64,000 nt of DNA from Protea cynaroides (Eukaryota > Streptophyta > Magnoliopsida > Proteales > Proteaceae). The stretch covers positions 38,311,758-38,375,757 of the forward strand of contig CM053266.1 of assembly GCA_028583415.1 (NCBI GenBank), written 5' to 3'. Every line of letters starts with the position of its first letter. The first letter of the stretch is position 1. Below, one piece after another: positions 43,850 through 56,282 of this stretch. Below the pieces are notes generated by a model. That model searched no databases and had not been told where the DNA came from. It saw nothing but the letters and a program-made list of their open reading frames with translations. A program made the position numbers and the translations under genes.

Positions 43850-46800
43850 GAAAAACATCAACCAATTGAGGTGCGCATGCAACTAGGGTCGAGCTCAAAA
43901 GAAATTGCTCCATTGCTTTAAAATCTTCAGAAGAAGTATTTTCAGCCCATTGCATTCTCCAATGCCATTCTTTCCGCATAAGGGATTTTATTTAGACAAC
44001 AAGTGCACTGAAGCCACTGATGAAGCAAGGTGCCATTCCTCCTATGCATTGTTTTCTCACCAGGAACGATCTGATCAATTAGGAATCTTTCTTTGAGTTC
44101 AAGTTTTACACGTAATGCTCTCCTCTTCTGTTATGTTGAAAACTTGGAATTGTTCATATGTGTGAAATTAGAACGCCTAGCTTAATTACCACCAATGATT
44201 GATCAATAACCAATGACTGAGAGCTTGAGAAATTTGACCATCGATAATGATGGATTCATGAATCAGATTCATTTAGTCAATTAGTGGTTTGTCCTCTGAT
44301 CAATCATCGCACCATTAAAGGAAGTGCATGCATGTGTGGAAGTAGCACAGGATGAAGTACTCCCTACATTGAATTTTCATTTTCCTAGGAAACAGTAGGG
44401 GTTGACAATTTGTCGGACCATGACAGGTGCTAGAGTCTACAACCATCCGGCTTATGTTGTGACTGGAGGCCAGCTAGGTTTAATTTTCAATTGTATCTGC
44501 TGGCACTTGTTTTGACTTGCAACTACCGAGCTTTAATATAGCTCAGTTTTTATGGAGATCCAGTTTGTTTCCTATATATTCCTAAGGAAATGTCACATAT
44601 AAATTAAAGAAACTTAAAAAAAAAAAAAAAAAAAGAATTTACACAGATTTTATCTGGAAAATAATTGGAGTCAAAGTAGGAAAATATACTGACATTAGTA
44701 CTGTACGTATTACAATGGCAAAGCTTGAAAAATAAAGGGTTCAAGTTTGTTGTATTTTTTTTTATCGATTGTTTCTGTAAAAACTTTTTGGAATCAGAGA
44801 GAATATTTAGATGCAGGATATCATACTCCTTGTTCTTTTTACTTCCATTCAACTTCAACCATTGTTTTATTAATGGTAGAATTATGCGGACCCTTCTTGG
44901 ACATATCATTAAATACAAAACATTATTCTGATTTTTTCAATATATATATATATATATTTTTTTCATTCTTATGATGACTTGTTATTCCATGAGAACATAT
45001 TCCCTTCTGCATTACCATGACTCACAACCCCAACTCTCCATGCTCTGCAATTCTCCAATTTGCTTGCTACTCTGCATGGAGTAGCCACACATGGGGAAAA
45101 TGGGTTGCAAGGCTTCAGCAATGGACCGCAGAGATTTATTTATGTTGCCAGCCAATGACGAAGCAGCTGGCCTGGAACTTTGATAGGGTTTGAGGTAGTT
45201 TGAGGTATAGAACCGTTGAAACATGGAAATCTACCAAGTTGGAGGGATTAATGCTGGGGAGATTCTCAGAGAACTAATTAATGTTGTACAGTAAAAATCC
45301 AGTGAAGCAGTTGAGATCGATTGTTGACGGAGAAGGGTATCTTGGCAGTTAAATTATTGAATAAGAGATCCAGCCATGGCGACACAATGGAAACAGATAC
45401 GGATAAGAAGAATCAAAGGTCTGGTCTGAATGTCTTCTATGGGTTGGTGTTGGTCTCGAAGCTTTGTTGTTTTTGTTGGAGAAAGCAAATAGAGTATTGG
45501 AAGAGGCGAATGAGGAATTAATGAGAGTTAGGAAGGTGTGGCTTGATTTTCAAATTTAATATTTTTCTATGATGCCTATATATTCCGAATGTGTGTGTCA
45601 ACGGAAGCATTTTCATGGCTTAAAGCTAGCTTGAACTGGTTTCTTTTGCTACAAAGAGTTGTTGTCGTCTGATTCAAGCAGCGACAATAATATTGACACC
45701 TCATTGGGGCTCCAATCTTCAAATATTTCTGATTCAACCAAATAATAGATATTCCAAAAAATTGGGAGTTCCACAAGGTAATTGAGAGATTGGTGGAGAT
45801 ATATTATATAGTAGTGGGCGGAAGAACCCACATGAAGAAGAGATGAGAAGAGCAGGCTTAATTATATAGAGTTAAGAGGTCTGCGTAATTGAATATTGAT
45901 TCTTGTCTAATACTGAATATTAATTATTTTTATTGGCATTAACCACATGTTGCGTGCTTCGATCCATTGGTGCCTAATTACTTGATCCGGATCATTATTG
46001 AATCAGTTTCTCGATCGGTGGTCATACCGGCTGATACCGTGTCCAATACCAGCTGAAACCAACAACTTGACTTTTCGACCCCTGTTTTTTAATACCATTA
46101 CTTTCCATTCAGTGCTTTTCATTCGCTGCTAAAAGTAGAAATGGATTAATAGAAAGCAGATGTAGTTAGTACTGCCAAAACTCTTTCATACGATACCTAG
46201 CCCATTATTTCATCATTCATGCATGTAACAAAATAATGAACGCCCCTCCCCTCCCTCCTCTCCTCTGGCCTGGCTTGGTGGCTGCCTCCTGCCTCTCAGG
46301 ATCATGGTTCATGGATCGTGTGGATCTATCATAAGAAAAGATAAGATTTTTTTTCTTCTTTCTCTTCATGAAACCGCCATCTTCAGGGTTGCTATGATCA
46401 GCTTCCGTTTTCAACATGGTACCAGTTCTCTACCACCATAATTTTTTTTTATCTGTTTTTAGACAAATAAAGTTTTTTGAATATACGTTTGACGTGATGC
46501 AATATGCATATGCGGAATAAATAGAGTCTAAAAATTAGTCATTTACAATCCTCCTTTTGGTGGTGCTATACATATATGGATGTGATGTGGGAGAGTATGT
46601 TATCAAGTGATCCAATGATTTTTTTCTTAATCCCATATTACTTGTTTGTTTGTCTTGGACAATTGCCTACTCGCTTACCTAATTTAAAAAAAATAAAATA
46701 AAATCTTACAGATAACATAACATATCCCATATATTTCTATATGATTCTAATGGTGTTATTTTGAAATTTGTTCAATTTTGGTTTTACTTTTATACATAAT

Positions 46801-47220
46801 TAATCGGTTTTATTGTGATTTATAATCATTAAACCTTCCATTAACTGATAAAAAATCAATTAAATAAAATTGTAAAGAAATCATGTAAAATTGGTTAGGA
46901 AATCGATAAAATAGGTTAACTACCTTACCTAACTAAATGTATAAATTTAATGTTTATAATTTTATTATTAAATTATTATGATCATTGAATATTCATTCCT
47001 TTCCCTAAAATCAAGGGAGGCCTCGATGGTAATGATTTCCTATACGGTTTGGGGAAGGAACGATCTATTGATGCATTGCCCATGGAAAGGAATTTCTACG
47101 AAAACAGTAATCCAAGACCATTCGGTTATTTTGAAGCCAAATATCTGGAATTAATTATTAATTAGCATTAGAGCTACAGACAGAAACCAACCAAACACGC
47201 CTCTCTTGGCTGCCAAAGAC
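43850..47220. other. no supported gene
   Basis: AT-rich intergenic sequence. Open frames at 43905-44096, 45012-45224, 45321-45521 and 46217-46417 show no recognised motif. The block 45000-45540 has somewhat better codon-like composition in scattered frames (for example LEKANRVLEEANEELMRVRK near 45472-45531) and could be a decayed coding sequence that I cannot name. An A/T run lies at 44616-44635. Confidence 0.4.
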
Positions 47221-47440
47221 TTGCGCCGTTGACACGGTACCGAGTCATCAAGGATGATGAAAAGGAAGGATTTGCTTTTATTATTTCCCATTTTTTCTCT
47301 GTTCCTCCTCCCTCCCTCGCCGATTCACCATGGCTTTGTCCTCTACAAGACCATTATACTTGTAATGAAAAAGGAGGATTGAAATCGTCGGAAGAGAAGG
47401 GAAGAAAGGGTATCATCGGAAAAGAGAAGAAAAGAGAAAT

Positions 47441-47707
47441 ATGGTTTTCAGCGGCGGTGTATTGTTAGCTGTGGCAAACCTGTCGGCGGATGTGTGCCAA
47501 TGCATGTCCTGCTATCCGGAGAGACTGAGCAGCCACCAAGTATTGGAGCTTATCTGTTGCTTCCCTTTGCAGCGATTGGGCCGTCTTGCTCTCTGTTTGT
47601 GGACCTTCTTCTGTTTCCCTCCACCCAATTCTTACTATCGTTACTCTTCCGATGATTCCGATTCGTCTGGCTCCGATTACGACACTGACGATTCACATTC
47701 GGATTGA
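47441..47707 (+). CDS. uncharacterised small protein with acidic Ser/Asp tail
   Basis: A single-exon frame of 88 residues. The N-terminal half is hydrophobic and Cys-rich (MVFSGGVLLAVANLSADVCQ, CMSCYPERL), with a second hydrophobic Leu/Cys segment (LELICCFPL, LGRLALCLWTFFCFPPP). The C-terminal 25 residues are almost all Ser, Asp, Tyr and Gly (YSSDDSDSSGSDYDTDDSHSD). The ATG is the first in its frame and the block is clearly GC-richer than its surroundings. The look is that of a short membrane-associated or secreted plant protein of unknown function; I recognise no named domain. A run of 5'-UTR-like purine sequence precedes it from about 47230, and an intron-like region follows the stop. Confidence rests on composition and on the non-random acidic tail, not on a firm homologue. 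Confidence 0.55.
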   Translation: MVFSGGVLLAVANLSADVCQCMSCYPERLSSHQVLELICCFPLQRLGRLALCLWTFFCFPPPNSYYRYSSDDSDSSGSDYDTDDSHSD

Positions 47708-47709
47708 TT

Positions 47710-50100
47710 TTATGTTTTCTGTATAGTGTCTCCTTTTTCTTCTCTTATTTATCATGTATTTGGGTTGATTTTAATTTTACAAATACTGTTGTTGTTGTCT
47801 GGAGACTGGATGTAAATGCGGAGGAACGAGGAATTTGGAGTTTGAATGACCCTTTTAGTTTACTCTAGTTTCTTTGTTGTCTCAACCAACACCCACACAA
47901 CAACAAACAGACAAACATTTGAAGAAAAAAAAAAAACGAAGAAGAATAAGAATGGGTTAGAAAATTTTCGTTTTTAGGGTTACGATGCTTGATTAATTTC
48001 TATTTCTGGGTAATTTTTGCATTTGTTTCTTTGTTTTGATTAAATTTATTTATGGAACTCAGTAAAGCTGGTGAATTCGTATTGGTTATTTTTATGGGTT
48101 ACCTCCTTCCCTCTTTGCCAGGATTTAGTTTATATTCCGATGGAAGTGCACTTGGTACAACTATTTGACAGGGTGATGCTGTTATGTTCTAGCAGGGCTG
48201 CACAGGGTTGGTTCCCTGATCATTGTTGGAAGAAGACATTGGGGTTATATTTTCATCTCCGTGTGTGTGCGTGCTTGCGTGTTTAATAGTAGGGAAATCT
48301 AGGGGATGATTCAAGTACTATAGCAATGGATGGAGCTTGTTGTGGGGAGAAGGAAAATCAGGTTTGCAACTCCCATAGTAAATTTTTACTTGCAAATAAT
48401 GTGTTCAGCCTGGACGGTTTTGTGATAGCACTTCGAGATAAGTGCATGTGTACCATAGAAAATTTAATTCCAAGCAAATCCTAGCTGAATTCTTGAAGAT
48501 TCTCTTTTAAGAAATAGTTCTAAATCTGCCATCTTTCCCTAATGCCAAAAAGGCTAGGTGTAAGTAACTTGAGGACCATATGATTGTTAGTTTAATAAGT
48601 GATTAGATTCTAGATTCAGGATTAGAGACAGCAGTTGGACCAATCATTACCCATATCAGTTTGCTTTCTTTTCAGGTCCTCAGTAGCAACATAATTTCCT
48701 ATTTATATAATCATTTGACAATGACAAGCAGTTGTACTGGCATCATACAGAAGATCAAGTGTAAATAGCCTATGACCATTTTGTTCTTGTGTTATTGTTA
48801 TAGAAATATTTTTTTTGCATGGTCAATGAAGGAAGCTGATTCCTATGTCCTTCTTGTTGTTGTTGTTGTTATTGTTGAAAGAGTGCTTGGATTCATGAAT
48901 AATAATAAATTGATCCAGTGTATAAGTAGGTGATGTAGATCTGGATGAGTGGCAAGATTTAATGAGGTGTAGCATGATGGACCAAGGAAATCTTACAAGT
49001 AGGTGATTGCCCTTGCTAAAGAATATTAACAAGCACCTAAGCCTGTGATGCAATTTGAAAAAACTATAGAATCCAAAAAAAATTTATCACTTGTATCTGT
49101 TTTTGAATGGCTCAATTGGGGTTTGTAACATGAAGAATTAATAGATTTCCATATTCTTGAACTTTAGATTCTGAAACAAGGTGAGTGATATAGGAAAGAG
49201 GATGAATATGCCAATAGGTCTTAAAAGTAGTTTAGGTGGGGAAAACGTTGCAATTTGGTTTCCTTGAAGTTGCTCTGCTGGTTTTGGAGGTCTTCCAAGT
49301 TATGTGATTTCTCGTATGTGTAAAATGGACCACTGCTATGAGCTGTGATTATGGAATTGCGAAGAGGTAAGAGAAGGTTTTCAAAAGATTTTGAGTTAAT
49401 ATTTGAAAGTTCACGGAATTACAAACAGAGATTTCATGTTTCAGATTAGCTGGGAAATGACAATCGAAAGAAAATAGAATTAGAAAATAAAATCATGCTA
49501 GAAGAAACTATGCAATTAACAAAATACGTAGAATGGAGAAGAAAAAGAATCATTGTAGGAGAATTTAGAGAAGAAGAAGCAATCGGATTGATAGATGGAA
49601 GGGAAAAAATGACTTAAGCTATGCCAACATTTCACATGGTCTGTTGTTGACTAAGCTTCTCTTCAAGTTTTATTCATTTGATCCTACATTAGGAGCATAC
49701 ATCATATAAATAGGCTTAATAATTCAAGTTAAAAGACTCTTATAGTTCAGACTAACTGAAGGGCCACTCACTTCAAGTGATCAGACTGAACTCTTCGTAT
49801 ATAATAATAATTAATAAGTTATGCGATAACAAAGGAAATGAGAGTTTTGCCTCAACAACTTACAACTTGAGAATCAATTACAACTTCATATGAACCAAAC
49901 ACAAAGGGACAACCTAATTTAACTTAAATCCGCAGTTTGGCCTACTATTTGTCCGCTGTGAAGCCTATTGTCTAGGCTGGATAGCTCTGCCTTTGATTTC
50001 CATAACTGCTGGAACTTACCTAACAGCCTTCGCATGAATTTTTCCTTACTGAAATTAACATGATCCTGTTGGGTTGGGTGGAGGACTGCGGATTGATGAA
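47710..50100. other. no supported gene
   Basis: Flank of the small gene, then AT-rich intergenic sequence. A (TTG)n microsatellite lies at about 48853-48876. Short open frames show no recognisable product. Confidence 0.5.
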
Positions 50101-50105
50101 CTTGA

Positions 50106-50541
50106 GTTGACACTAAGAGAGGGGGTGAATCAGTGTCTGAAATTTTTCTCTGATTTTCCTTTACTTTTTACTGTTACCCAGAGCTGATGGAGAACCAAAA
50201 TTTCAACACACACAAGCATATGCAAATCTATCTCGTTACCACTCAGTGGTCAGGTCTACCAGATTTGCACACCCATCCTGCAAGCCATTCCATGCATTCT
50301 GAAATATACCAGAAAATAAAACAATGAACACGGATATTATGTGGTTCACCAACACAGTGTGCGATGGCTAGTCCACGGAGTAATACCCAACGAGCTCCGT
50401 ATTTATTCAATACTCAGCTTTTAGTCTTTAACAAGACAAGAATACTTACCATAGGTTTTCCGAGCATAAAACTGAGAAGGCGTAACAACGTCAAGATTCA
50501 GGCTATAACAACTAGTGTCCAGCACCCACTGAATAAAAAAA

Positions 50542-50583
<42 letters not shown>

Positions 50584-52225
50584 TGAAAGCAATAATCATA
50601 TGGGTAATTTAGAAAATCTCACAACTGCTTTCGAATGGCCAACAATCTCTTTGAAGCTTCACACTGCTCTCAGGAACTCTTCAACAGTCTTCAATGATGG
50701 TAGAAATCGATTCACAGACCACACCTTACTCACAGGCTTCCAATCTCTTCCATACAACCTATAATCACCATGAATGTAAAAATAAAAGCTCTACCAACCT
50801 CTCACAGGAATTTAACACTCCATTGATGCGTAGAGAAGAGGTGGTTGGTGATTGATCACTTCCAGAGGGCATAAAACCCTTGAAAACCTTTTATCTGGCT
50901 TCAAAATGCTCTTTTCAATTTTTTTCTTCATATTCACGACTCCCAACGACACCCAATAGGTAGAGCATCGAATTTCGGACTCGGTGCAACTTGAACCGTC
51001 CGATTCCTTGCTAAGATGAAAAAGTTATGGCGGTTTGAAGTTCGGCCAATCAGAAATAAGGAAATAGAATCTTTTGTAGCTTTACCGTATAGCCGCGCCA
51101 CACTGGAGTGAAGCCGGCGCCGACAAGATAGTTTGCGTTGTTGAGTTCACATTGGCGGAAAATGCATCTTCTTCAGCGGCTGTTAGATAACCTTAAAAGA
51201 GCTAGAATGGACCTGGGCCGTTAGATCCGTATAATATCGCGCCTCCGATCTTCGGCATGAACTGTGGCCTTTGGATCAGAATCTCCGCCAAACTGTAACC
51301 TATGCGCGCATCATAGAATCAGAAAGCGTCCTTCATGCGACACAATTCACTACATTAACTTGTGATCGACCAATGACCATGCACTCGAGAGAATTTGACG
51401 CGTGTTCGACACATATATACCTGATCCCACATTTTTGAGAGCCATCCGATCCGAATCTGGGCTCTTGGGCTTCATCGAGGCTGCTTCTTTTGAATCTTCT
51501 TCTTTTAGATTACCAAAAAAGCCCCTGAAAATCTCCTAAAATTGCCTTTGTGACCAAAAGTTTGTTAAAACAAACCCTGGACAGACTTTAGTTCCTGAGA
51601 GGTACTTCTCTCTAACATTCCATTGAGCAACATGTACTTCTCTCTCTAGGCTTTTTAACAAACAGTTAGTAAGCAATGCGGGCAGCCAGGGCCATGCAGC
51701 AATGGGCCTGCGGGCCTGCTGCTGCAAGGCATGTCATGGCACCTGCCCATGGTGCACCTACTGGCCATGTGGCTGGCTGCCACTATGGTGCCGTGGCCTG
51801 CTGCCAGTGGTGGTGCCTTGGTTTGCTGCCAGTGGTGACATACCACCTTGGGAAAGTGGGTCCCACCCATACCTTATCTCTCCTCTTTCTCTCTCTATAG
51901 TCTCTCTCTTCTTTCTCTCTTTCATGTAATACTGCATATGATGACGATGATGCCATGGCGATGCCAATAATCCCATCAAAACTAAGCCACATCACCAGTG
52001 GAGCCCGCATACACTCTCTCATGAAAATCAGTGTAAAATCTCAGTCAACTCATTGCAAGTCATCTGAAACACATTATAAGGGATGTAGAACACACATACG
52101 AGGTTGCTCCATCTTTGCCACTGCAGTGACACTCTCTCTCCTGCACTGATGCTCTCTCTCCTCATTTCTCTAACTGAATGCTCATCAACACTGTCACTTC
52201 AGCTAAGTTGCCAACAATGACAACA
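50106..52225 (-). mobile_element. dispersed repeat copy 2 (probable solo LTR, minus orientation)
   Basis: It starts GTTGACACTAAGAGAGGGGG and ends AGTTGCCAACAATGACAACA, the same ends as the 26-kb copy. It shares internal blocks such as GTGGTTCACCAACACAGTGT, GATGGCTAGTCCACG, GTAATACCCAACGAG and TCAATACTCAG. At 2.12 kb it is longer than copy 1, in part through a TA microsatellite (50543-50582). A GC-rich repetitive block (51675-51845, CTGCCAGTGGTG-type units) sits at the place corresponding to the minisatellite of copy 1. No coding domain is inside. Confidence 0.65.
50543..50582. repeat. (TA)n microsatellite
   Basis: A pure TA tract of about 40 bp inside dispersed repeat copy 2. Confidence 0.95.
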
Positions 52226-52699
52226 AAAAGTCCAACACGGATGTCATCATTGAATTATTCCACTTGCTTGAGTAGGAATGAACTTACTATATCAGCTTCC
52301 ATGCAGGCACAGGCAGGTCTATAGCTTTTGCAAGCATCATCTCAAGATCATGATGCTTGAAAGAGTAGGTCTTCTTGTAGCCATAGTATTGAACAGAGGG
52401 GACCCAATTGAACATGATATGCCTTCATGGCATTACATCACATTGATATGTGTCGACTATGCCATATATCAAATAAAGAAGACAATACCTATAATTGATT
52501 TTGATATTGGTGTTGTTTACTAATGTCACTTTAAAGGGATAAGGCCATAAGGGTGTGACTTTATTTTCAAACCTGGCTTCTGTTTGAAACCACATTAGTA
52601 CAATTACTGCCACCAATCACCATTTTAAATACATGATAATTGTGCTTCAGACACGTCTGAAATCATGGATGCCTTTCATCAGCACTGCTACTTCTCTCT

Positions 52700-53690
52700 T
52701 CAGCAAGAATCTTGTTTTGCCTACAGCAAAATGATCTACTTCTTCTATTCAAGTCTATAGATGCACTAAGAATATCCTTATGAGCAAACATCACCAATCT
52801 GTTAGGGCACTGAGCTGACAAGTGTTTAAATTGTTTGCATGCAAAGCACCGTGTTTCTCTTCTCCCTTTAGAAGTGGAATTTTCAGCTCCTTTGCTATCT
52901 TATTATCAGCTACAAAGAAGCAGTGATGATTCCACTCCAGTTAGCCAAGGTCAGCAAGGAACTTCTACTGTAAGAAGTTCTAATATGATATTAAAGATAA
53001 ATTCTTAGAGGACAGTTCCCCAAATTCTTAAAACCAGTCTTCTTCAGCAGCTCTTCCTTCTAGTATGCTACTAGGATGGCATCATTTGTGGTGGTTTATC
53101 TTTTGAAAAGCCAAAAACCCAGGAATCTGAGGTTGCAAGTGACTTGCAAGTTGCAACCCATTATGAAACATAGCAATCATTGCCACCTTCTCTAATTGAA
53201 GGACAGTTCGAGTGGCCAAGAAACAGAACACGGTCCCACCTTCCAGGTGAAGTCAAGTCAGTTGGTGCAGCTATGTCGTAGTCAATGGGCAGAAACTTGA
53301 TCTTTGTAGCCTCTTTCATTTGTTTCCATGTAGTTACCATTCCATAACCAAATCTTGTATTGTCCTCTTGTTGCATAATGTACCCCACATAAGTTATATT
53401 TCTGGGCTTTGCTTCAGCTAGCTGCAACTTATAACCATGACTGTTAGTCCATACCATTTGAACAGGCTTTCAAGGTTTTGTAACTAGAGAAGAAAGAGAT
53501 CCAGATTTTTGTGGTCAAGCACATAAACCAAATACAGAGTGTGGACTGATCAAATAATTAGCTTGCTGCCCAAAGAATATTATGCTTTGTCGCCCCTGGT
53601 GGATGATGTACTTGCAGATTTCTGGAGTTTCTCTGTTTGCTTTCTCATGTATGATCGACTCTAGACAGGTATGACCATGCTCCGGTAGGT
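52700..53690 (-). pseudogene. gag-like (LINE ORF1 or retrotransposon gag) remnant
   Basis: A minus-strand frame from about 53690 to 53161 carries uncertain sequence (KPRNITYVGYIMQQEDN, KFLPIDYDIAAPTDLTS, RWDRVLFLGHSNCPS), broken by two stops. Farther downstream, after more stops, comes a clean zinc knuckle at 52848-52805, CFACKQFKHLSAQC (C-x2-C-x4-H-x4-C), preceded by KGRRETR. A basic stretch plus CCHC knuckle is usual for retroelement nucleocapsids, and LINE ORF1 proteins carry one too. No reverse transcriptase was seen beside it. The RVLFLG block also recalls plant DUF295 proteins, but one short match does not justify that call. Confidence 0.4.
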
Positions 53691-53759
53691 TTTTTCTTTT
53701 TACCCTCTTGTGAGTGTATCTGGTATATTGTGAGAGGATGAGCTTCAGCCATTAGATCT

Positions 53760-54720
53760 GGATGCTCCCACATGAAAGACTATCTCAACCTCTAATCAAA
53801 TGACTTATATTTAATTTTTTCTCGGGGGGTGTTTAACATAGATTAGTGCTTTGCCTGTTATAATGTTTATAATAGTTATCTGAATACGAGTTTAAAAGAA
53901 TTATTTACTACTAAAAAATATTATGATTTTATTTGTGCTGGTAGTATTAGTACCATCAATATAGCTACTGCTAATACTAATAATACTAGTGTTAGTTTTG
54001 AACTTCTATTTCCATTGTTCTTACGTAATCATTATAAGAGAATTAACTTGCCAAAGTCAAGCCACGTCGGAGTTATATTGGCATTGGATACATGAATTCT
54101 CTTCTGTAATCCTAGTCTACTAAAGGGCCATATCGTCCATTAGGATATCAGTCATCTAAGCCTTTCGCACTACCCGAACCCATGTACTTTTATGCTTTCC
54201 CCTTGGCCTTCAAATCCTTCCACTTGAATCGTATCAATACTTGCTAGTACTTGAAGTGGTCTTGCACATGTTCAGGCTATTTGAGGCAACTGCTCTGCAT
54301 CTTGTCACCTATTTTAGCTATCCCTAATTTGTCTAAAATGCTTTACTCTCAAGTTCATTAATTCTAATCTTTCTATTTATTGTCTCAATTTCATTAATTT
54401 TTTTCACTGCATTCTTCTTTCTTTCTTTTTATTTTTTCATATGAAAAAAGGGATGCTTTGTGCTTTTTCTGTATCAATCTCCTTTCATTTTTCAGAATGT
54501 GGTGGTAACATGGACATCAGAATGGATCGATTACTAATTGCATGTATTCTGTAAAATTACTGATTGTGTTGTAAATAACAAAAGGAGAAGTTTAAACGTA
54601 TGAAATTCGAAAATGTACATGTTGCATCATTTTACATCTGCAGCTTTGTTCCATCAGATAAGATTTTGTCTTCCTAGCACGTTCGGTTTTTAATCCACTC
54701 TAGTAATTGTATTGAATATG
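53760..54720. other. no gene recognised
   Basis: AT-rich intergenic sequence with short TTAGTA/TACTAA-type motifs at 53930-54000 and no open frame of interest. Confidence 0.6.
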
Positions 54721-54726
54721 CTTAGC

Positions 54727-55017
54727 TAAGGCTCTCTTTGGTTTGTATTATATAATATATTATGAGCTATTTGTGATAAATCAATTATGATAATAGATTT
54801 TGAGTAATAAATAATGATCATTCGGTACCACTAAACGTAATACATTATATAATGAGAAATAGATTATAATGATAAACAGCTAATAACCTATTTGTAGATT
54901 ATGCATTATATCTATTTATTTTAATTATAAATAGATATTATAAATCATGCCAAATAATCACAAATTTCATAATGTATTACATAATACATTATATAATACA
55001 AACCAAAGAGAGCCTAA
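54727..55017. mobile_element. Tourist-like MITE (PIF/Harbinger), 285 bp
   Basis: TAA at 54727-54729 and 55015-55017 is the 3-bp target duplication. The element 54730-55014 begins GGCTCTCTTTGGTTTGTATT and ends with the exact reverse complement of that block. Both arms continue with TATAATRTATTATG. GGNNCTNTTTGG-type ends and TAA duplication define Tourist MITEs mobilised by PIF/Harbinger transposases. It is non-coding and close to a full palindrome. Confidence 0.92.
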
Positions 55018-55523
55018 GTGAACCATACTTCGAAAGCTTAATCAGCTTCATTAGATAAACTTAAAGCATTTTAAATCTCAAATCGTTTCTATACATTTGA
55101 AAATTGGACTTTGACTTTTGTTTTCTTTTATACAAATCTGGCAAAGGGAGGCAAAATTCTTCTACAAAATATTTTTTCTTGCAAATAAATAGCAGTTATT
55201 GATCATTTGATCACCTTATGTTTAGTTCTCGCTCCTGTTTTTACACATTTCCCTGTTTATTTCAGAAACAAACAGATATATAAATCTTACCAGTTCATTT
55301 ATAGAATTGATCATCCGTGTTGATAATGTGCGTCATCGTCTCTATTTACCAAATTAATAAAATCTACTCCGCATGAACCTTAAAGATGCATGTCATACCC
55401 ATGCACTTCCACCAATGAATTGGCAGTTAAGAAATTAAAAAGGAATTTGAAGAATTAATATTCATGAAAATTTTATGGGCTTTCTTGCAAGGTCCAAACG
55501 TTGTCAGCAGCCAACACACACAG

Positions 55524-55918
55524 TGTTATGATTCTACATTAGATTCTCATACCTACCAAGTATGGTTCTTATGTTATGGAGCTCTCCCACCTAATAGGTT
55601 AGTCTTTTGGGTTGGGCTCTTCCTTGAGCTTGAGTTGTAATATTTGAAGTTTTCATTGAGAGGTCGACTCTACAGAAGGGGCGACCTAGAGAAGGGGCGA
55701 CCTGGGAAAAGGCTACCTGGTGAAGCATAGTGAAAGCATCCAGAGTGGGCAATCTAGAGTGGGCCGATGTGGGCGTCGGTTTTGAAAAAGGGGTGGCAAC
55801 GTTATGATCCCACATCGGGTTCTCATACCTATCAAGTATGGTTCTTAAGTCTTGGGGCCCTCCCACCTAATAGGCTAGCCTTTTGGGTTGGGTTCTCTCT
55901 TAGACTTGAGTTGTAACA
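55524..55918 (+). mobile_element. TRIM-like miniature LTR element
   Basis: Two direct repeats of 119 bp each, 55524-55642 (TGTTATGATTCTACATTAGA...) and 55800-55918 (CGTTATGATCCCACATCGGG...TTGTAACA), flank 157 bp of non-coding sequence. Just before the second repeat is a purine tract, GAAAAAGGGGTGG, suitable as polypurine tract. Size and structure fit terminal-repeat retrotransposons in miniature. The primer-binding site is not a clear match to initiator tRNA and no target duplication was found. It ends 18 bp from the next LTR-bearing element. Confidence 0.7.
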
Positions 55919-55936
55919 TTTCCAATGATATCATTC

Positions 55937-56240
55937 GTATCAGAAATGACTACTTCGAGGGTAGCCAACCTCGTAGAAAGAGAGACAAAGAAGGGAAGAA
56001 GAACAGAGAAGAGGAGATAAGATCGTAATATGTTCGATGTCTTTCTATTAAGATCTCCCTTGTTATATAGACAAATGACAACACACCCATTAGTGTCTAA
56101 CTAATTCAGTTAGGATATTCTCTTTACAGCTAATCTGTAATGCGACCCTATGGTTACACATCGATATCCATCCCATAAGCCTTTGTTACCACTTCCCTCA
56201 CTCGGGTCATCTAGGTCGAATGATTTGATAACCATAACAT
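55937..56240 (-). repeat. 3' LTR of the gene-capturing element
   Basis: The direct repeat partner of 59087-59383. It contains TCAGTTAGGATATTCTCTTT and TCCCATAAGCCTTTGTTA, identical in the other copy, and an 8-bp insertion (TATATAGA region) that the other lacks. Confidence 0.8.
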
Positions 56241-56282
56241 TGCCGTCCCCATATACGAGAACCTTGTCACCAAGGTTCTGTT

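Noticed and set aside
53161..53457. DUF295/F-box-type protein on the minus strand
   Set aside because: Only a short RVLFLG-type match. The nearby zinc knuckle makes a gag-like origin more likely, and stops flank the frame.
55591..55866. 91-codon minus-strand frame
   Set aside because: Lies across the TRIM-like element between and over its direct repeats; no motif and no expected coding capacity.
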